A DNA stretch of 52,063 nt from Synechococcus sp. AG-683-C23. Its GTDB lineage: Bacteria; Cyanobacteriota; Cyanobacteriia; PCC-6307; Cyanobiaceae. Both the position numbers and the translations under genes were made by a program. Positions 32,752-41,294 of the stretch are shown here, piece by piece (the first letter of the stretch is position 1; each line of letters starts with the position of its first letter). The stretch covers positions 1-52,063 of the forward strand of contig QCVD01000013.1 in NCBI GenBank assembly GCA_003208835.1. The letters run 5' to 3'. The notes under the pieces are model-generated. The model saw nothing but the letters and a program-made list of their open reading frames with translations, was not told the DNA's origin and made no database searches.

Positions 32752-33126
32752 ATGACCCTCACCCTCCTCTACGACGGCGGCTGCCCGTTTTGCCGAAATT
32801 TTGCAGCACGGAGCGAATTAAGCAGTGGGGTACGTGGTCTTCAAATCATTGATGGTCGAGAAGATCACGTTCAAAGGCAAAGCCTTAGCGAGCGTGGGTT
32901 TTCTCTCGCCAAGGGAGCCGTACTGATTGAAGGGGAGACCGTGTGGCATGGCAGTGCGGCTATCGCCGAATTGTGTCGACGTATGGAGCCAAGTGATCAA
33001 CTTTTAGGTCTCCTCAAAGGAGTCTTCCGCGATGACGCCAGATCAAAAATCCTTTATCCAGCCTTACTTTTGGCCCGACAAGTGGCTCTGAACTTCCGCG
33101 GCCTCAACGTCGATCCCGATCACTAG
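32752..33126 (+). CDS. DCC-family thiol-disulfide protein (DUF393)
   Basis: 124 aa beginning MTLTLLYDGGCPFCRNFA. The YDGxCPFC motif defines DUF393/DCC proteins, thioredoxin-fold-like redox proteins. Later conserved parts are GAVLIEGETVWHGSAAIAEL and SKILYPALLLARQVALNFRG. ATG 32752 is chosen because it puts the motif at the N-terminus; a GTG at 32728 is in frame. Substrate unknown. Confidence 0.82.
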   Translation: MTLTLLYDGGCPFCRNFAARSELSSGVRGLQIIDGREDHVQRQSLSERGFSLAKGAVLIEGETVWHGSAAIAELCRRMEPSDQLLGLLKGVFRDDARSKILYPALLLARQVALNFRGLNVDPDH

Positions 33127-33271
33127 GGGTGGCATAAAGGCCCAACACGGGGCTACGGTCATAGCAGGTCTTCAGATTTTCTTAATTATCGAAACGAACC
33201 CAGCTTTCCCAGACGCCCTGAGCCATGACCAGCTCAAGCAACTTCTGCAGGATGCCATTGACGATCAATCA

Positions 33272-33478
33272 ATGGCCTGGCCTGGAATCGAAGAAGACGA
33301 ACTGCTTCGTGCAGCTTTAAGTGCCTGGGCAGACCAAACGAAAGAATTGATCCAGTGGATTGAAAACCGAGGAGATACGCTTGGAACCACAAGATCACCA
33401 AAGCAGTTGATGGCACTCGGAAGCTTTAGGACCCACATGGTGATGGGTTTAAAAGCCCTCAAATTTGCAGAGCGTTAA
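33272..33478 (+). CDS. Small helical protein (68 aa or longer)
   Basis: MAWPGIEEDELLRAALSAWA, then DQTKELIQWIENRGDTLGTT and LMALGSFRTHMVMGLKALKF. The frame stays open and protein-like upstream (NPAFPDALSHDQLKQLLQDA) with no ATG, GTG or TTG back to the previous gene, so the true N-terminus may use a rare start such as ACG at about 33200. No family recognised. Confidence 0.6.
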   Translation: MAWPGIEEDELLRAALSAWADQTKELIQWIENRGDTLGTTRSPKQLMALGSFRTHMVMGLKALKFAER

Positions 33479-33564
33479 AAATCAAAAATTGAAATCAGTT
33501 TCGAGCGTAAAAACACTGGCATGAGTAAAATAAAATCAAAAAATCAAAACAAAGAGAACAGCGA

Positions 33565-33696
33565 TCAAATAACTCCTTCCAGCTCAACCAAAGAGGTTTG
33601 ATCGATCTGCTCAGCAAAATCTTCTAACTCGGCATTCAACTCAATCAGCATAATTGCCAAAGAGGACGCAAACTCAATACAAAAATCTTCCGTCAC
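33565..33696 (-). CDS. Small acidic protein (43 aa)
   Basis: GTG start: TEDFCIEFASSLAIMLIELN, then AELEDFAEQIDQTSLVELEG. Helical and acidic. Its C-terminal pattern (AEL.DFA..ID) recalls the 66-aa protein at 40380 (AELLDFAASMD). Unnamed. Confidence 0.5.
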   Translation of the reverse strand: MTEDFCIEFASSLAIMLIELNAELEDFAEQIDQTSLVELEGVI

Positions 33697-33900
33697 AGGA
33701 TTCCAGAGCGGAACCCATACGTTCTAATCAGCTCGACCGGATCAACGTGGCTATAAGCAACATCGGTTTACAAATCAAAAAATTAGCAGGCAGGATCATG
33801 ATGAAATTACCTAAAAACCATGTGACCAGCTACATAAATCTTGGTGTTCAAAACACAATATAAGAAGTGTTAATTCTCGAACAAACGAGCGTTGACCGAC

Positions 33901-34131
33901 CTAGACAGCAATGAGCTGATGAACCAGCAACCCAGCGTCTACGGCATCGGACAACAAATGATCAGGACAATCCGCACTAAAACAAGCCTGATCCTGTAAT
34001 AAAGCACCCCATTCCGAAGATGGAAAGTGGGTTTGCAACCAAAGCACCCCATGAATACTCTGCGGGTACAAACGGCGCAGACCTTCAACATCGGCGGGAG
34101 TCGTCACCAAGTCCACAGTCATGACCGTCAT
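33901..34131 (-). CDS. Small hypothetical protein (76 aa)
   Basis: MTVMTVDLVTTPADVEGLRR, then YPQSIHGVLWLQTHFPSSEW and a Cys-containing middle (ACFSADCPDHLL). Soluble alpha/beta look. Separate from the epimerase operon by 77 bases. No family recognised. Confidence 0.62.
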   Translation of the reverse strand: MTVMTVDLVTTPADVEGLRRLYPQSIHGVLWLQTHFPSSEWGALLQDQACFSADCPDHLLSDAVDAGLLVHQLIAV

Positions 34132-34208
34132 CTGAAACCATTAGGCCTCAAGCGCCCAGCCATGAATGTTTGCGATGATACAAAACTAAAATTGTGTGGC
34201 TTTAAATG

Positions 34209-34382
34209 TCAAATCAAAAATATGTCCGATTGATTACGGTTTTTTGAGGGCACAGCTGGTCTTGAAGGAGGTTCAGAAAATGGCACGATGCGATAACGGA
34301 AACGAACTCGCGTCGATGAAACACAGTGCGTTAAAGCCGCAAGGCCAACGATGATGAACCAGATGGTCAATCGTTGCGTCAA
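34209..34382 (-). CDS. Small membrane protein (57 aa) after the epimerase gene
   Basis: TTG start 21 bases after the epimerase stop: TQRLTIWFIIVGLAALTHCV then a basic, Pro-rich tail (RVRFRYRIVPFSEPPSRPAV). One signal anchor or lipoprotein-like helix. Likely cotranscribed with the upstream gene. Confidence 0.5.
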   Translation of the reverse strand: MTQRLTIWFIIVGLAALTHCVSSTRVRFRYRIVPFSEPPSRPAVPSKNRNQSDIFLI

Positions 34383-34403
34383 AAATCAGACCAGAACGAA
34401 GAT

Positions 34404-35267
34404 CTAAGCAGCAACCACGGGGTCCAGCATGGAGCAAACGGATGGCTGGAAACCCAGCTTTTTAAGTTTCTCATTGCTTACACGAGCATTAAAAATACGA
34501 GCCTCAGGCCGATCGTGATTGTCCCAAATCACAGGCGCTAACCCATGGTCGTCACAAAGCAAGTTTGAAAGATCTCTTCGGGAAACCTGAAGATCATCGA
34601 CCAAATTAAAAATGCCATGCAGACGATTCTCAAACGCGAAATTAATTCCATGAACAATGTCATGAAGATGAACCCATGCGTTGATATGACTCCCATTCTT
34701 GGGAACCATTTGGCCTGAGGCACTTCGGATATAAGAAGCAATGTCTTTGTTAGGACCATAAATACCTCCCAAACGCAAAACACAAGCCGACGTGCCGAAG
34801 TTGTTCAATGCGAGGACAGCATTTTCCGCATCGGCCAAGAGTGCGTTTGCAGAATTGGAACGATCAATGGGAGAAGATTCATCGCAAATCTCTCCGAACT
34901 GATTGCCGTAGACACCAGCGCTACTCAAGTAAGACACATGAAGAGGACGGTCTGATTGCCTAGCTTTGATGGACTCAACAAGGGCAGAAACACCAGTTCC
35001 ATAAACAGAACGGTATTGATCCTCCTCCATACTCATCGTTGTAGGTGCGATGGCAATTAAGAGCCCATCAAGGGAATCCAAAAAACTTGCATCAGAACGA
35101 GAATCTCCAGCCCGATAGATCCGAGGATGTTCGACAATCCCGCAAAGTTCTTGCAAACGAGAGGGAGACGTAGTGGTTCCTGTGACCTCAAGGCCCATTA
35201 GACCAAAATGACGCGCTGCCGCTGATCCGACATAACCGCAGCCAATAACTCCGAATCGACCAGCCAT
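34404..35267 (-). CDS. NAD(P)-binding sugar epimerase/dehydratase-like protein
   Basis: 287 aa. The Rossmann motif is FGVIGCGYVGSAAARHFG at the N-terminus, then LSSAGVYGNQFGE (SSxxVYG of extended SDRs), LRLGGIYGPNKD and WVHLHDIVHGINFAF. This is the YeeZ-like group of NAD-dependent epimerases. ATG 35267 puts the Rossmann motif first; longer in-frame starts add an unlikely Cys-rich leader. Substrate unknown. Confidence 0.8.
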   Translation of the reverse strand: MAGRFGVIGCGYVGSAAARHFGLMGLEVTGTTTSPSRLQELCGIVEHPRIYRAGDSRSDASFLDSLDGLLIAIAPTTMSMEEDQYRSVYGTGVSALVESIKARQSDRPLHVSYLSSAGVYGNQFGEICDESSPIDRSNSANALLADAENAVLALNNFGTSACVLRLGGIYGPNKDIASYIRSASGQMVPKNGSHINAWVHLHDIVHGINFAFENRLHGIFNLVDDLQVSRRDLSNLLCDDHGLAPVIWDNHDRPEARIFNARVSNEKLKKLGFQPSVCSMLDPVVAA

Positions 35268-35399
35268 AGGAAAGCAACTAACTTTTAGACAACGTAACGA
35301 ATTGTGAGGCTTGTCGGCAGAAACCTGTCGAGCGTGATTTCCATCGAACAATGGTCGGAACCCCCTTGGCGCGGTACTAACGGGTGATCGGAATGCACA

Positions 35400-35600
35400 T
35401 CAGTAGTGGAGCAGACATCCGCGCAGGAGGCCTAGGCCTAATGGGCAGCGTGCCATATCAGCAATGCACTTGCCTCTTTCATCCCAGCAAATACGGTTCC
35501 CATATTCATTCAAGATCTCAAGTTGGCGACAATTGAGTAATATCCACACTGGAATAGCTCTATCAATTACAAGCGTTATCGCCTTCAAATTCCCGGACAC
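35400..35600 (-). CDS. Possible small protein (66 aa)
   Basis: AITLVIDRAIPVWILLNCRQ, then EYGNRICWDERGKCIADMAR and four Cys overall. Protein-like, but no ribosome site or family. Confidence 0.35.
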   Translation of the reverse strand: MSGNLKAITLVIDRAIPVWILLNCRQLEILNEYGNRICWDERGKCIADMARCPLGLGLLRGCLLHY

Positions 35601-35714
35601 AGCATGTAGTCGAACCAGATCCGGCCTAAAATATTGACAACGAACACAACAGACATCTAAGTCAAATTGTCAAGCACGTAAACAACACAGGACTGACATG
35701 AGAAACCAACTACA

Positions 35715-36035
35715 CTAAAAGAAAGCATTGATCAGGCCCCACAAAAGAAAAATTAGGGCACTGGTCAAAAGCAAAGAACCCAGAAGACAAACAACGATTG
35801 CGACGACTCCAACACGGGTGATTGTTTTTGGGAAAAGCAAATAAAGGGTTAAGCCAAGTGCGAAAGGCCAAAGAGGAGGCAATAGGACACAAATGCCAGT
35901 GAGGACGATCAATTTGGAGCGAAGCGCCTCACGTTGCTCAAGGTCTTTCCGCTCTTCATCACTCAGCCAACGGCCCTGATCTTTTGCAATTTCAAATTCG
36001 CGCTCAAGTTTATTGCTGGGATTAATATTAAACAT
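35715..36035 (-). CDS. Membrane protein with cytoplasmic helix (106 aa)
   Basis: A charged N-terminal half (NKLEREFEIAKDQGRWLSDE), then two helices (LIVLTGICVLLPPLWPFALG and VGVVAIVVCLLGSLLLTSAL). A membrane hairpin with a cytoplasmic helical head. No family recognised. Confidence 0.7.
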   Translation of the reverse strand: MFNINPSNKLEREFEIAKDQGRWLSDEERKDLEQREALRSKLIVLTGICVLLPPLWPFALGLTLYLLFPKTITRVGVVAIVVCLLGSLLLTSALIFLLWGLINAFF

Positions 36036-36155
36036 CTAAGTAGCGGAGAAAACAAAGATAACTCAAACAATAAAAGTTCTGTTCACAAACAGAACGCTGC
36101 ATGTCGATTAACGAAAGGATTAAGCAGCGAAATCAATGAAAGCATGCTGTAGCCA

Positions 36156-36392
36156 TTACTTCGCTCGTTTGAACGTATAACAGCCTCCGTGGTACCCCGT
36201 AAATGGCTGGGCATAGGCCACTAATTCCCAACCTTGCTGCCCAAGTTCATTCATGAGGCCAACCAAACTCACATCTCGTTGAGGCTGGCTTCTTGAAATC
36301 AGTTGTTGATCATCCAGCCAAAGCTCCTCGATTTCACCGGTCCAAGACTTTCCCCTTGGGACAAAGCGCAATTGGGTGTATTCCCACGTCAT
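36156..36392 (-). CDS. DUF4177-like small protein (78 aa)
   Basis: MTWEYTQLRFVPRGKSWTGE, then LNELGQQGWELVAYAQPFTG and YHGGCYTFKRAK. The WEY start, LNELGxxGWELV middle and FKR end match the DUF4177 pattern. Function unknown. Confidence 0.72.
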   Translation of the reverse strand: MTWEYTQLRFVPRGKSWTGEIEELWLDDQQLISRSQPQRDVSLVGLMNELGQQGWELVAYAQPFTGYHGGCYTFKRAK

Positions 36393-36559
36393 GAATGGCA
36401 CCAGGGGGCATCAAGGACGCCAATCTGAGCAGCATCCTCCCAGACAATCTCCAAAATCTGACCACCACAGCTTTTCAGAGTGAGAAAAATCTACAGGATG
36501 CGTCGTGACCCAATGGGCAGGTGCTCCCATGGCCGAGCTAGCACAACAAGCGCTTATTG

Positions 36560-37123
36560 ATGCCGACACAATGGACAAGCCTGGTCGTTTCACCCGTGCA
36601 GCTTCTCATCACTTTTCTCTGCCTGCTCTGCTGGCTCATCGTTACACCGATAGCCAACGCGGAACTGATTCAAATCACCATGCGAAGCATCAACGCCTAT
36701 GGAATTGGTGACGTGATCGGTTCGGTATCAGCCAAAGATAGCGACCAAGGATTAGTGATTTTCCCTGATCTGACCACCATCGCCACCGGAGAGCATGGCT
36801 TTCATCTTCACAGCAATCCAAGTTGTAAAGCTGCACTGAATCCAGAAGGGGAATCTGTATCCGGACTAGCCGCAGGAGGCCACTGGGATCCAGACAATAG
36901 TGGAACTCACCTTGGACCCTTTGGGAATGGACATCGCGGCGACCTCAGCAAACTGATTGTCGATGCAAATGGAACAACGACGACGAACATCGTTGCACCG
37001 CGCCTCACCACAAACGACCTCAAGAACCATGCCTTAATTGTTCACGCCGGAGGTGACACCTACAGCGACACACCAGCTCTAGGAGGAGGAGGCGCACGCA
37101 TTGCTTGTGGCGTGATCAATTAA
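36560..37123 (+). CDS. sodC: Cu/Zn superoxide dismutase
   Basis: 187 aa with a signal peptide (LLITFLCLLCWLIVTPIANA), so periplasmic. Metal-site stretches are GFHLHSNPSC (two Cu His and the disulfide Cys), AGGHWDPDN, GPFGNGHRGDL and ALIVHAGGDTYSD; the second disulfide Cys is in ARIACGVIN. All ligands are present. It removes superoxide outside the cytoplasm. The ATG at 36560 directly follows an in-frame TTG. Confidence 0.93.
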   Translation: MPTQWTSLVVSPVQLLITFLCLLCWLIVTPIANAELIQITMRSINAYGIGDVIGSVSAKDSDQGLVIFPDLTTIATGEHGFHLHSNPSCKAALNPEGESVSGLAAGGHWDPDNSGTHLGPFGNGHRGDLSKLIVDANGTTTTNIVAPRLTTNDLKNHALIVHAGGDTYSDTPALGGGGARIACGVIN

Positions 37124-37281
37124 CGAATCAAGCAACATGAGGAGCTTGAATACAATTCAAACCCGAATAAATTTTTCAAAAATAGTAATATGATCAAACT
37201 TTTTACTAATTAGCAAAAAGAATGAGTGATCAAAATTTCTAGCAGAAAAGCTTATCCATGCGTAGTTAACACGTCAATCGA

Positions 37282-37500
37282 CTACCTCTTCTGAAGCGAA
37301 AGAAACATCGACTGAGGGCTGCCGTAGTGATGGGGCATGGCCTCATGCAAACTCAAAAGCCTTTTCCAGCAAACACTCTTACGAGCCTCAGACTCCTTGA
37401 CCCCATCGGCGACAAGCCAGCGAAGTGCTTTGACGTACACGTTGTATGTCTGCTGCAACTCTGCAAGAGACGGTTGATTGGTGAAAGTGATGCTTGACAT
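37282..37500 (-). CDS. DUF3136-type small protein
   Basis: 72 aa from ATG 37500. LAELQQTYNVYVKALRWLVA then ARKSVCWKRLLSLHEAMPHH and YGSPQSM. Clear paralogue of 39539-39769 (same spacing of ELxxxY, SVCWxRL, LPxxYxSP). Small helical family recalled from marine picocyanobacteria; function unknown. Confidence 0.72.
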   Translation of the reverse strand: MSSITFTNQPSLAELQQTYNVYVKALRWLVADGVKESEARKSVCWKRLLSLHEAMPHHYGSPQSMFLSLQKR

Positions 37501-37637
37501 CGCCGAACTGGCGGGCAACAACCATTAAGACAAACAAAACAAAATTTCAATACCCCCTTATGGGGTATTTCAAACTCAATGAACCCAGCACTGAAGTATC
37601 AGAGTCAAAACTCTCTTGCACTAGAAAGGAGGCCATG

Positions 37638-37742
37638 ATGAGCAATCAAGACCTCCTAAAAATCCTTTGGGGAGTTAGCCAGGGGTGCTCATCAGCACAT
37701 GACATCGCCCACAACAAAGAATTCTGTAACCATGACTTCTAA
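37638..37742 (+). CDS. Small peptide gene (34 aa) with strong ribosome site
   Basis: AAAGGAGG ends five bases before ATG 37638 (another ATG is three bases upstream). Product MSNQDLLKILWGVSQGCSSA, then a polar end with a second Cys (EFCNHDF). The strong Shine-Dalgarno is the main support. Confidence 0.55.
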   Translation: MSNQDLLKILWGVSQGCSSAHDIAHNKEFCNHDF

Positions 37743-37829
37743 AGGGAGACACTACGATTGAGGAATTGTCTGAAAACTAGAACAGATTTCAGAGTCAAAA
37801 ACCCAAACGCAGTTCTGGATGAGCGATGC

Positions 37830-38075
37830 TCAGCGGCGGGGCTCAGCAACGCGCACGGAGATGGCACGTCCCATCCATTCGACATCCTGAAGATCGTCGA
37901 TGGCTTTTTTTTCTTCGTCAGCGCTGTTGAGGTCAACGAAGGCGAAGCCACGCTTACGACCGGTCTCACGGTCGAGGGGCATCGAGCACTTGCTGACTTC
38001 TCCGTACTGGCTGAACAAGTGGACCAGGTCTTCCCTCTCTGCGTCCCAGGAGAGATTACCAATGAAAATCGTCAA
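37830..38075 (-). CDS. rbp: RNA-binding protein, single RRM
   Basis: 81 aa. RNP2 is IFIGNL at the N-terminus and RNP1 is RKRGFAFVDL, then KKAIDDLQDVEWMGRAISVR. One RRM without the Gly-rich tail seen in cold-induced cyanobacterial Rbp proteins. It binds RNA in the cytoplasm and may affect mRNA stability or localisation. Confidence 0.9.
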   Translation of the reverse strand: MTIFIGNLSWDAEREDLVHLFSQYGEVSKCSMPLDRETGRKRGFAFVDLNSADEEKKAIDDLQDVEWMGRAISVRVAEPRR

Positions 38076-38179
38076 AAAATTAATCCAAAAGGGATACCTT
38101 CTCCATTTTCACACATCGCCACAAGGATTGGCGACATGGAAATGTCTTCGTGGGGACTAGCGGACATAGTCAACACAAA

Positions 38180-38290
38180 ATGCAGACCACAGAACTCAGG
38201 AACGAAGCAGAATTTAGGAGACGTGCCGTTTTCGAAAAATGTCGTCTGCAGACTCGTCACCCCAGTAAGAACCTGGACTCTTGGCCATAG
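38180..38290 (+). CDS. Possible small basic protein (36 aa)
   Basis: MQTTELRNEAEFRRRAVFEK, then Arg-rich to a TAG. The same frame reads on in a protein-like way after the stop (QLDTTGCCRANRSRYGQ), so a nonsense-truncated longer gene is possible. Confidence 0.38.
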   Translation: MQTTELRNEAEFRRRAVFEKCRLQTRHPSKNLDSWP

Positions 38291-38430
38291 CAGCTCGACA
38301 CGACGGGATGCTGCAGAGCAAACCGAAGCCGTTATGGCCAAACCTTTCGCCGTAAATCCAGTTAAGACAACGGAAAGAACGAAAAATCCTTACGGATTCG
38401 GACCGATCTAAACCGAAGTTCCGTAAACAA

Positions 38431-39117
38431 TCAAAGTTGAACCATGCCGCATCGCATCCCCTTCAAAACGGCCTGCACGCGGTTGTTGACTTCAAGGGTT
38501 TTCAACAGACGCTTGGTATATGTCCTTGATGTTTGCTCACTCACCACCAAAGCCTCAGCTATTTCCTTATCAGTCATCCCACGGGCAAGACGATCCAGCA
38601 CTTCGTACTCACGGGGGGTAAGACGCGGGCAGCTGAGATAAGGCAACACCCCACCACGCAAAGAAGGACTGCGATAGGAGTGATTGCCCAGCACAGCCAG
38701 CACAGCAGCTTCGAGTGGTTTTTGGTTTTCAATAAGATCGGCCTCAGCAACAACAGCTTCTAACCATGGGGCGTTGTCGTGTTCGACAGGGATCTCGTCG
38801 GTTAGGGCAAGAACAATAATTTTGAGATGTGGATGTTGTTTCTTGGCTTTTCGCACCAGTTCATAACCATTACCTCGCTCAAGTTGATCTGTACAAATCA
38901 ACAATTCGAACTCATCGGAACGCAAGTATTCCAAACAACGGTCCTCGTCAGTGACAGCACAGCCGATATGAGATTTTTCGCTGAAACTCTCGCAAAGGCA
39001 CCGTAGAAAAAAACGCCCTCTCATCGCCAATGCAATTTTGCCGCTGACAGCTACTGAAAGCAACGCGTCATCAAAACCTGATGAAGATTGATCATGAATA
39101 TATGGCGTGAGGTCCAT
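38431..39117 (-). CDS. LuxR-family response regulator
   Basis: 228 aa. The N-terminal receiver-like domain (about residues 25-140) holds LLICTDQLERGNG and HLKIIVLALTD but lacks a clear acidic pocket, so phosphorylation is doubtful. The C-terminal LuxR helix-turn-helix reads LTPREYEVLDRLARGMTDKE, IAEALVVSEQTSRTYTKRLL. It is a DNA-binding regulator of unknown target. A decayed relative is at 14030-14650. Confidence 0.85.
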   Translation of the reverse strand: MDLTPYIHDQSSSGFDDALLSVAVSGKIALAMRGRFFLRCLCESFSEKSHIGCAVTDEDRCLEYLRSDEFELLICTDQLERGNGYELVRKAKKQHPHLKIIVLALTDEIPVEHDNAPWLEAVVAEADLIENQKPLEAAVLAVLGNHSYRSPSLRGGVLPYLSCPRLTPREYEVLDRLARGMTDKEIAEALVVSEQTSRTYTKRLLKTLEVNNRVQAVLKGMRCGMVQL

Positions 39118-39450
39118 GCGGTCTCAAAACGCCGGACAACCATCATTACAACAAGAAAGCCTGTACTGAGGATGACGTTGTCAGTTGTCATAGACAACAC
39201 CGGCCGTGACATTAAGTACAAGCGACAGCAAGCACCTGGATGCGGTAAGTATTTTTACTCTAAAGGGAGTTATTTAGAGATACTTGTGACCCACTCAAGA
39301 TAGCGAAATGGAGGGTATTTAAAGTGCTGGCGGATCACCAAAGTGGTTCAAATACCTACCAGGGTCTTGGAAGAAAAGGATCGCTTATTTTGAATAGCTC
39401 CAACCAGAAACCCCAGGGTTTCACTGCAATGTAGGATGATCGGGTACTTC

Positions 39451-39485
39451 CCCAAAAGGGGACAACTCAACTGTCCCCTTTTGGG
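39451..39485. promoter_or_regulatory. Long perfect hairpin upstream of a DUF3136 gene
   Basis: Fourteen pairs (CCCAAAAGGGGACA with TGTCCCCTTTTGGG) around a seven-base loop, 53 bases before ATG 39539 and directly followed by AGGAGAG. It could be an attenuator, a 5' leader stabiliser or the end of an upstream transcript. Confidence 0.6.
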
Positions 39486-39538
39486 AGGAGAGACAATCCA
39501 GGTTTAGCGAGACAGTACACAAATGAAAGGGTTAACGC

Positions 39539-39769
39539 ATGCAATCCACAACACTGACAATCGGCGAACTTGAAGCGAAGTATCCGCTTTATTGCAAAGC
39601 GATGAAACTTCTTCTTCATGATGGTCAAACGCCAGAGCGGCTGCGTAGATCAGTGTGCTGGGAACGGTTGGAAAAATTACATCACTCACTGCCGAGACAA
39701 TACAAATCGCCTGAACGTCTCATGCAGATCATGCAGAGCGAAATCACATCAAAAAAGTTAAACCCATAA
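39539..39769 (+). CDS. DUF3136-type small protein
   Basis: 76 aa: LTIGELEAKYPLYCKAMKLL, then RLRRSVCWERLEKLHHSLPR and QYKSPERLMQIM. Paralogue of 37282-37500. Preceded by a long hairpin that may control it. Confidence 0.72.
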   Translation: MQSTTLTIGELEAKYPLYCKAMKLLLHDGQTPERLRRSVCWERLEKLHHSLPRQYKSPERLMQIMQSEITSKKLNP

Positions 39770-39843
39770 AGACTTCGCTGAGCGAAAGATAAGAAAAACT
39801 TCAATCGATTCAAGACCAAAACATTTATCCAGGACAAAATTCA

Positions 39844-40017
39844 TTGCAAAACATTAAAAGAACATCTTCGCAAATAGCGCTTAGACAATTACTCACGCGA
39901 ACTATTTGGAAACAGATTCATAAACTTGACAATCTTGAGTTGTTTGAAGAGAGCTATGCACTGACGCAGGAATGGCGAGAATGGATACTCGATCCGCAAA
40001 TCAACAACAATTTCTAA
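39844..40017 (+). CDS. Small protein (57 aa), TTG start
   Basis: QNIKRTSSQIALRQLLTRTI, then WKQIHKLDNLELFEESYALT and QEWREWILDPQINNN. Convincing amphipathic, Trp-rich sequence. The frame opens at about 39793 with no ATG or GTG, so TTG 39844 is the best start. No family recognised. Confidence 0.5.
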   Translation: MQNIKRTSSQIALRQLLTRTIWKQIHKLDNLELFEESYALTQEWREWILDPQINNNF

Positions 40018-40137
40018 CAAAAGCGAGCAACGGCAAATCATATTATTCGTCACAACAGAAATCCTTCGCGCATGAGCATTTACTAGCAGGCGAAAGACTG
40101 GCAATAAATTCAGTTATTTTATTGTAAATAAAGAGTC

Positions 40138-40373
40138 GTGAATACAAAAGACAAACAGTTTGTCGAAACGGAGATTGACAATGACCGCGTGTTGATTATT
40201 TAACGACCGATACAAACCACGGACCTGCACAAGATCAACAGCAAGACATCGTCAAAGCACTTGTCATACAACAGGATCCAGTGGGATTTGTCCCAGGCTC
40301 GTGTTGGAGAATCCTCATTGAATACAATGCATCAATCGACTGGACAGAGCGATTGGTACATCGACCGCAATGA
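40138..40373 (+). pseudogene. Frameshifted small gene
   Basis: The GTG-started frame NTKDKQFVETEIDNDRV stops after 21 codons. The +1 frame continues protein-like as DYLTTDTNHGPAQDQQQDIV, GFVPGSCWRILIEYN, ASIDWTERLVHRPQ to TGA. Together they would give about 78 residues. One frameshift, or a sequencing error, explains it. Confidence 0.45.
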
Positions 40374-40379
40374 CTCAAC

Positions 40380-40580
40380 TTAATGGTCCTCACTCTCCTC
40401 AATCTCTGAAAAATCCATGGAAGCCGCAAAGTCCAATAGTTCAGCAGCTAAGACGGCGTCACCTTCAAGCATCAATGTCTTGTGAAGGCTGATAACCATC
40501 TCGTAGCTGGATGACGCCGAACCATTGATCAAGCTGCGCGCCGTGCCGCGAGCGACAACTAATTCAAGACTCATGCTCAT
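40380..40580 (-). CDS. Small acidic protein (66 aa)
   Basis: MSMSLELVVARGTARSLING, then MVISLHKTLMLEGDAVLAAE and an acidic end (FSEIEESEDH). Helical. C-terminal similarity to 33565-33696 suggests a small paralogous group. Divergent from 40750. Confidence 0.6.
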   Translation of the reverse strand: MSMSLELVVARGTARSLINGSASSSYEMVISLHKTLMLEGDAVLAAELLDFAASMDFSEIEESEDH

Positions 40581-40749
40581 GACTCAACCATGGCCTTCTT
40601 CACACGCGATTGGGAGTCAACTTCGCTTTTACAGCTGATTTTGATCACAAAACAACATCAAAGCCAACGCTACGCATATGCGTTGCGACAACTGACTGTT
40701 GAGCCGAATTTGAAGCATCTGGCAGCGTCCGCAGAACAAAACAGCCATA

Positions 40750-40947
40750 ATGAATTCGAACCATGGCTCCGAGGGCCAAGCGCGCAGTCTCAAAAACCAC
40801 ATTGCAGAGCTCGAATCGCGGTTAGCTCATCCGCAACACTGGACAGAAGGCGAAAACAATCAAAATGCTGAGAAATTGCGACAACTCGTTTTTGAACGTC
40901 AGAGATTAATTTCCATCCAAGACATTGACCTCAGTGACTTCAACTGA
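40750..40947 (+). CDS. Small coiled-coil protein (65 aa)
   Basis: MNSNHGSEGQARSLKNHIAE, then LESRLAHPQHW, NAEKLRQLVFERQRLISIQD. Two helices with coiled-coil heptads. Soluble, unknown. An overlapping frame at 40590-40871 is less protein-like. Confidence 0.58.
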   Translation: MNSNHGSEGQARSLKNHIAELESRLAHPQHWTEGENNQNAEKLRQLVFERQRLISIQDIDLSDFN

Positions 40948-41006
40948 CAACGATTCGTTATTTTTACTTTTTAAAGTGTTAGGATATTAGCTTATACTTC
41001 TATATC

Positions 41007-41126
41007 ATGACTGATTACTCAACGGCTATCATTGCCCTAGTTGTCGTCGGCATTGTTTTTACTGTCGCTGTCGTTTATGTTTTAGCCCAACCATCTGACC
41101 TGCCAGTTGACAACAAAGACAAGTAG
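41007..41126 (+). CDS. Small single-helix membrane protein (39 aa)
   Basis: MTDYSTAIIALVVVGIVFTV continuing VVYVLAQ, then an acidic/basic tail (PVDNKDK). Classic one-helix thylakoid-size peptide; I cannot assign it to a photosystem subunit. Confidence 0.62.
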   Translation: MTDYSTAIIALVVVGIVFTVAVVYVLAQPSDLPVDNKDK

Positions 41127-41294
41127 TTGTTCAAGTTTCAATGGCAATTAAAACTACATATCGATATGTCCGGAGCACATAATAAAGGAATCCAATAACT
41201 AATACATCCTTTTATCAATGTTGATCTTATTTGTTTTACATTATTCACATAAAATTGTTTGACTGTTTTTAACATATAACTAGTTATGTGGCTT

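Noticed and set aside
36395-36511. 38-codon plus-strand frame starting MAPGGIKDANLSS
   Set aside because: Protein-like but overlaps no ribosome site, and lies between divergent genes; too short to claim, possibly a relic continuing in another frame.
37758-38411. 217-codon plus-strand frame
   Set aside because: Its first half is the antisense of the RRM gene; its composition is poor.
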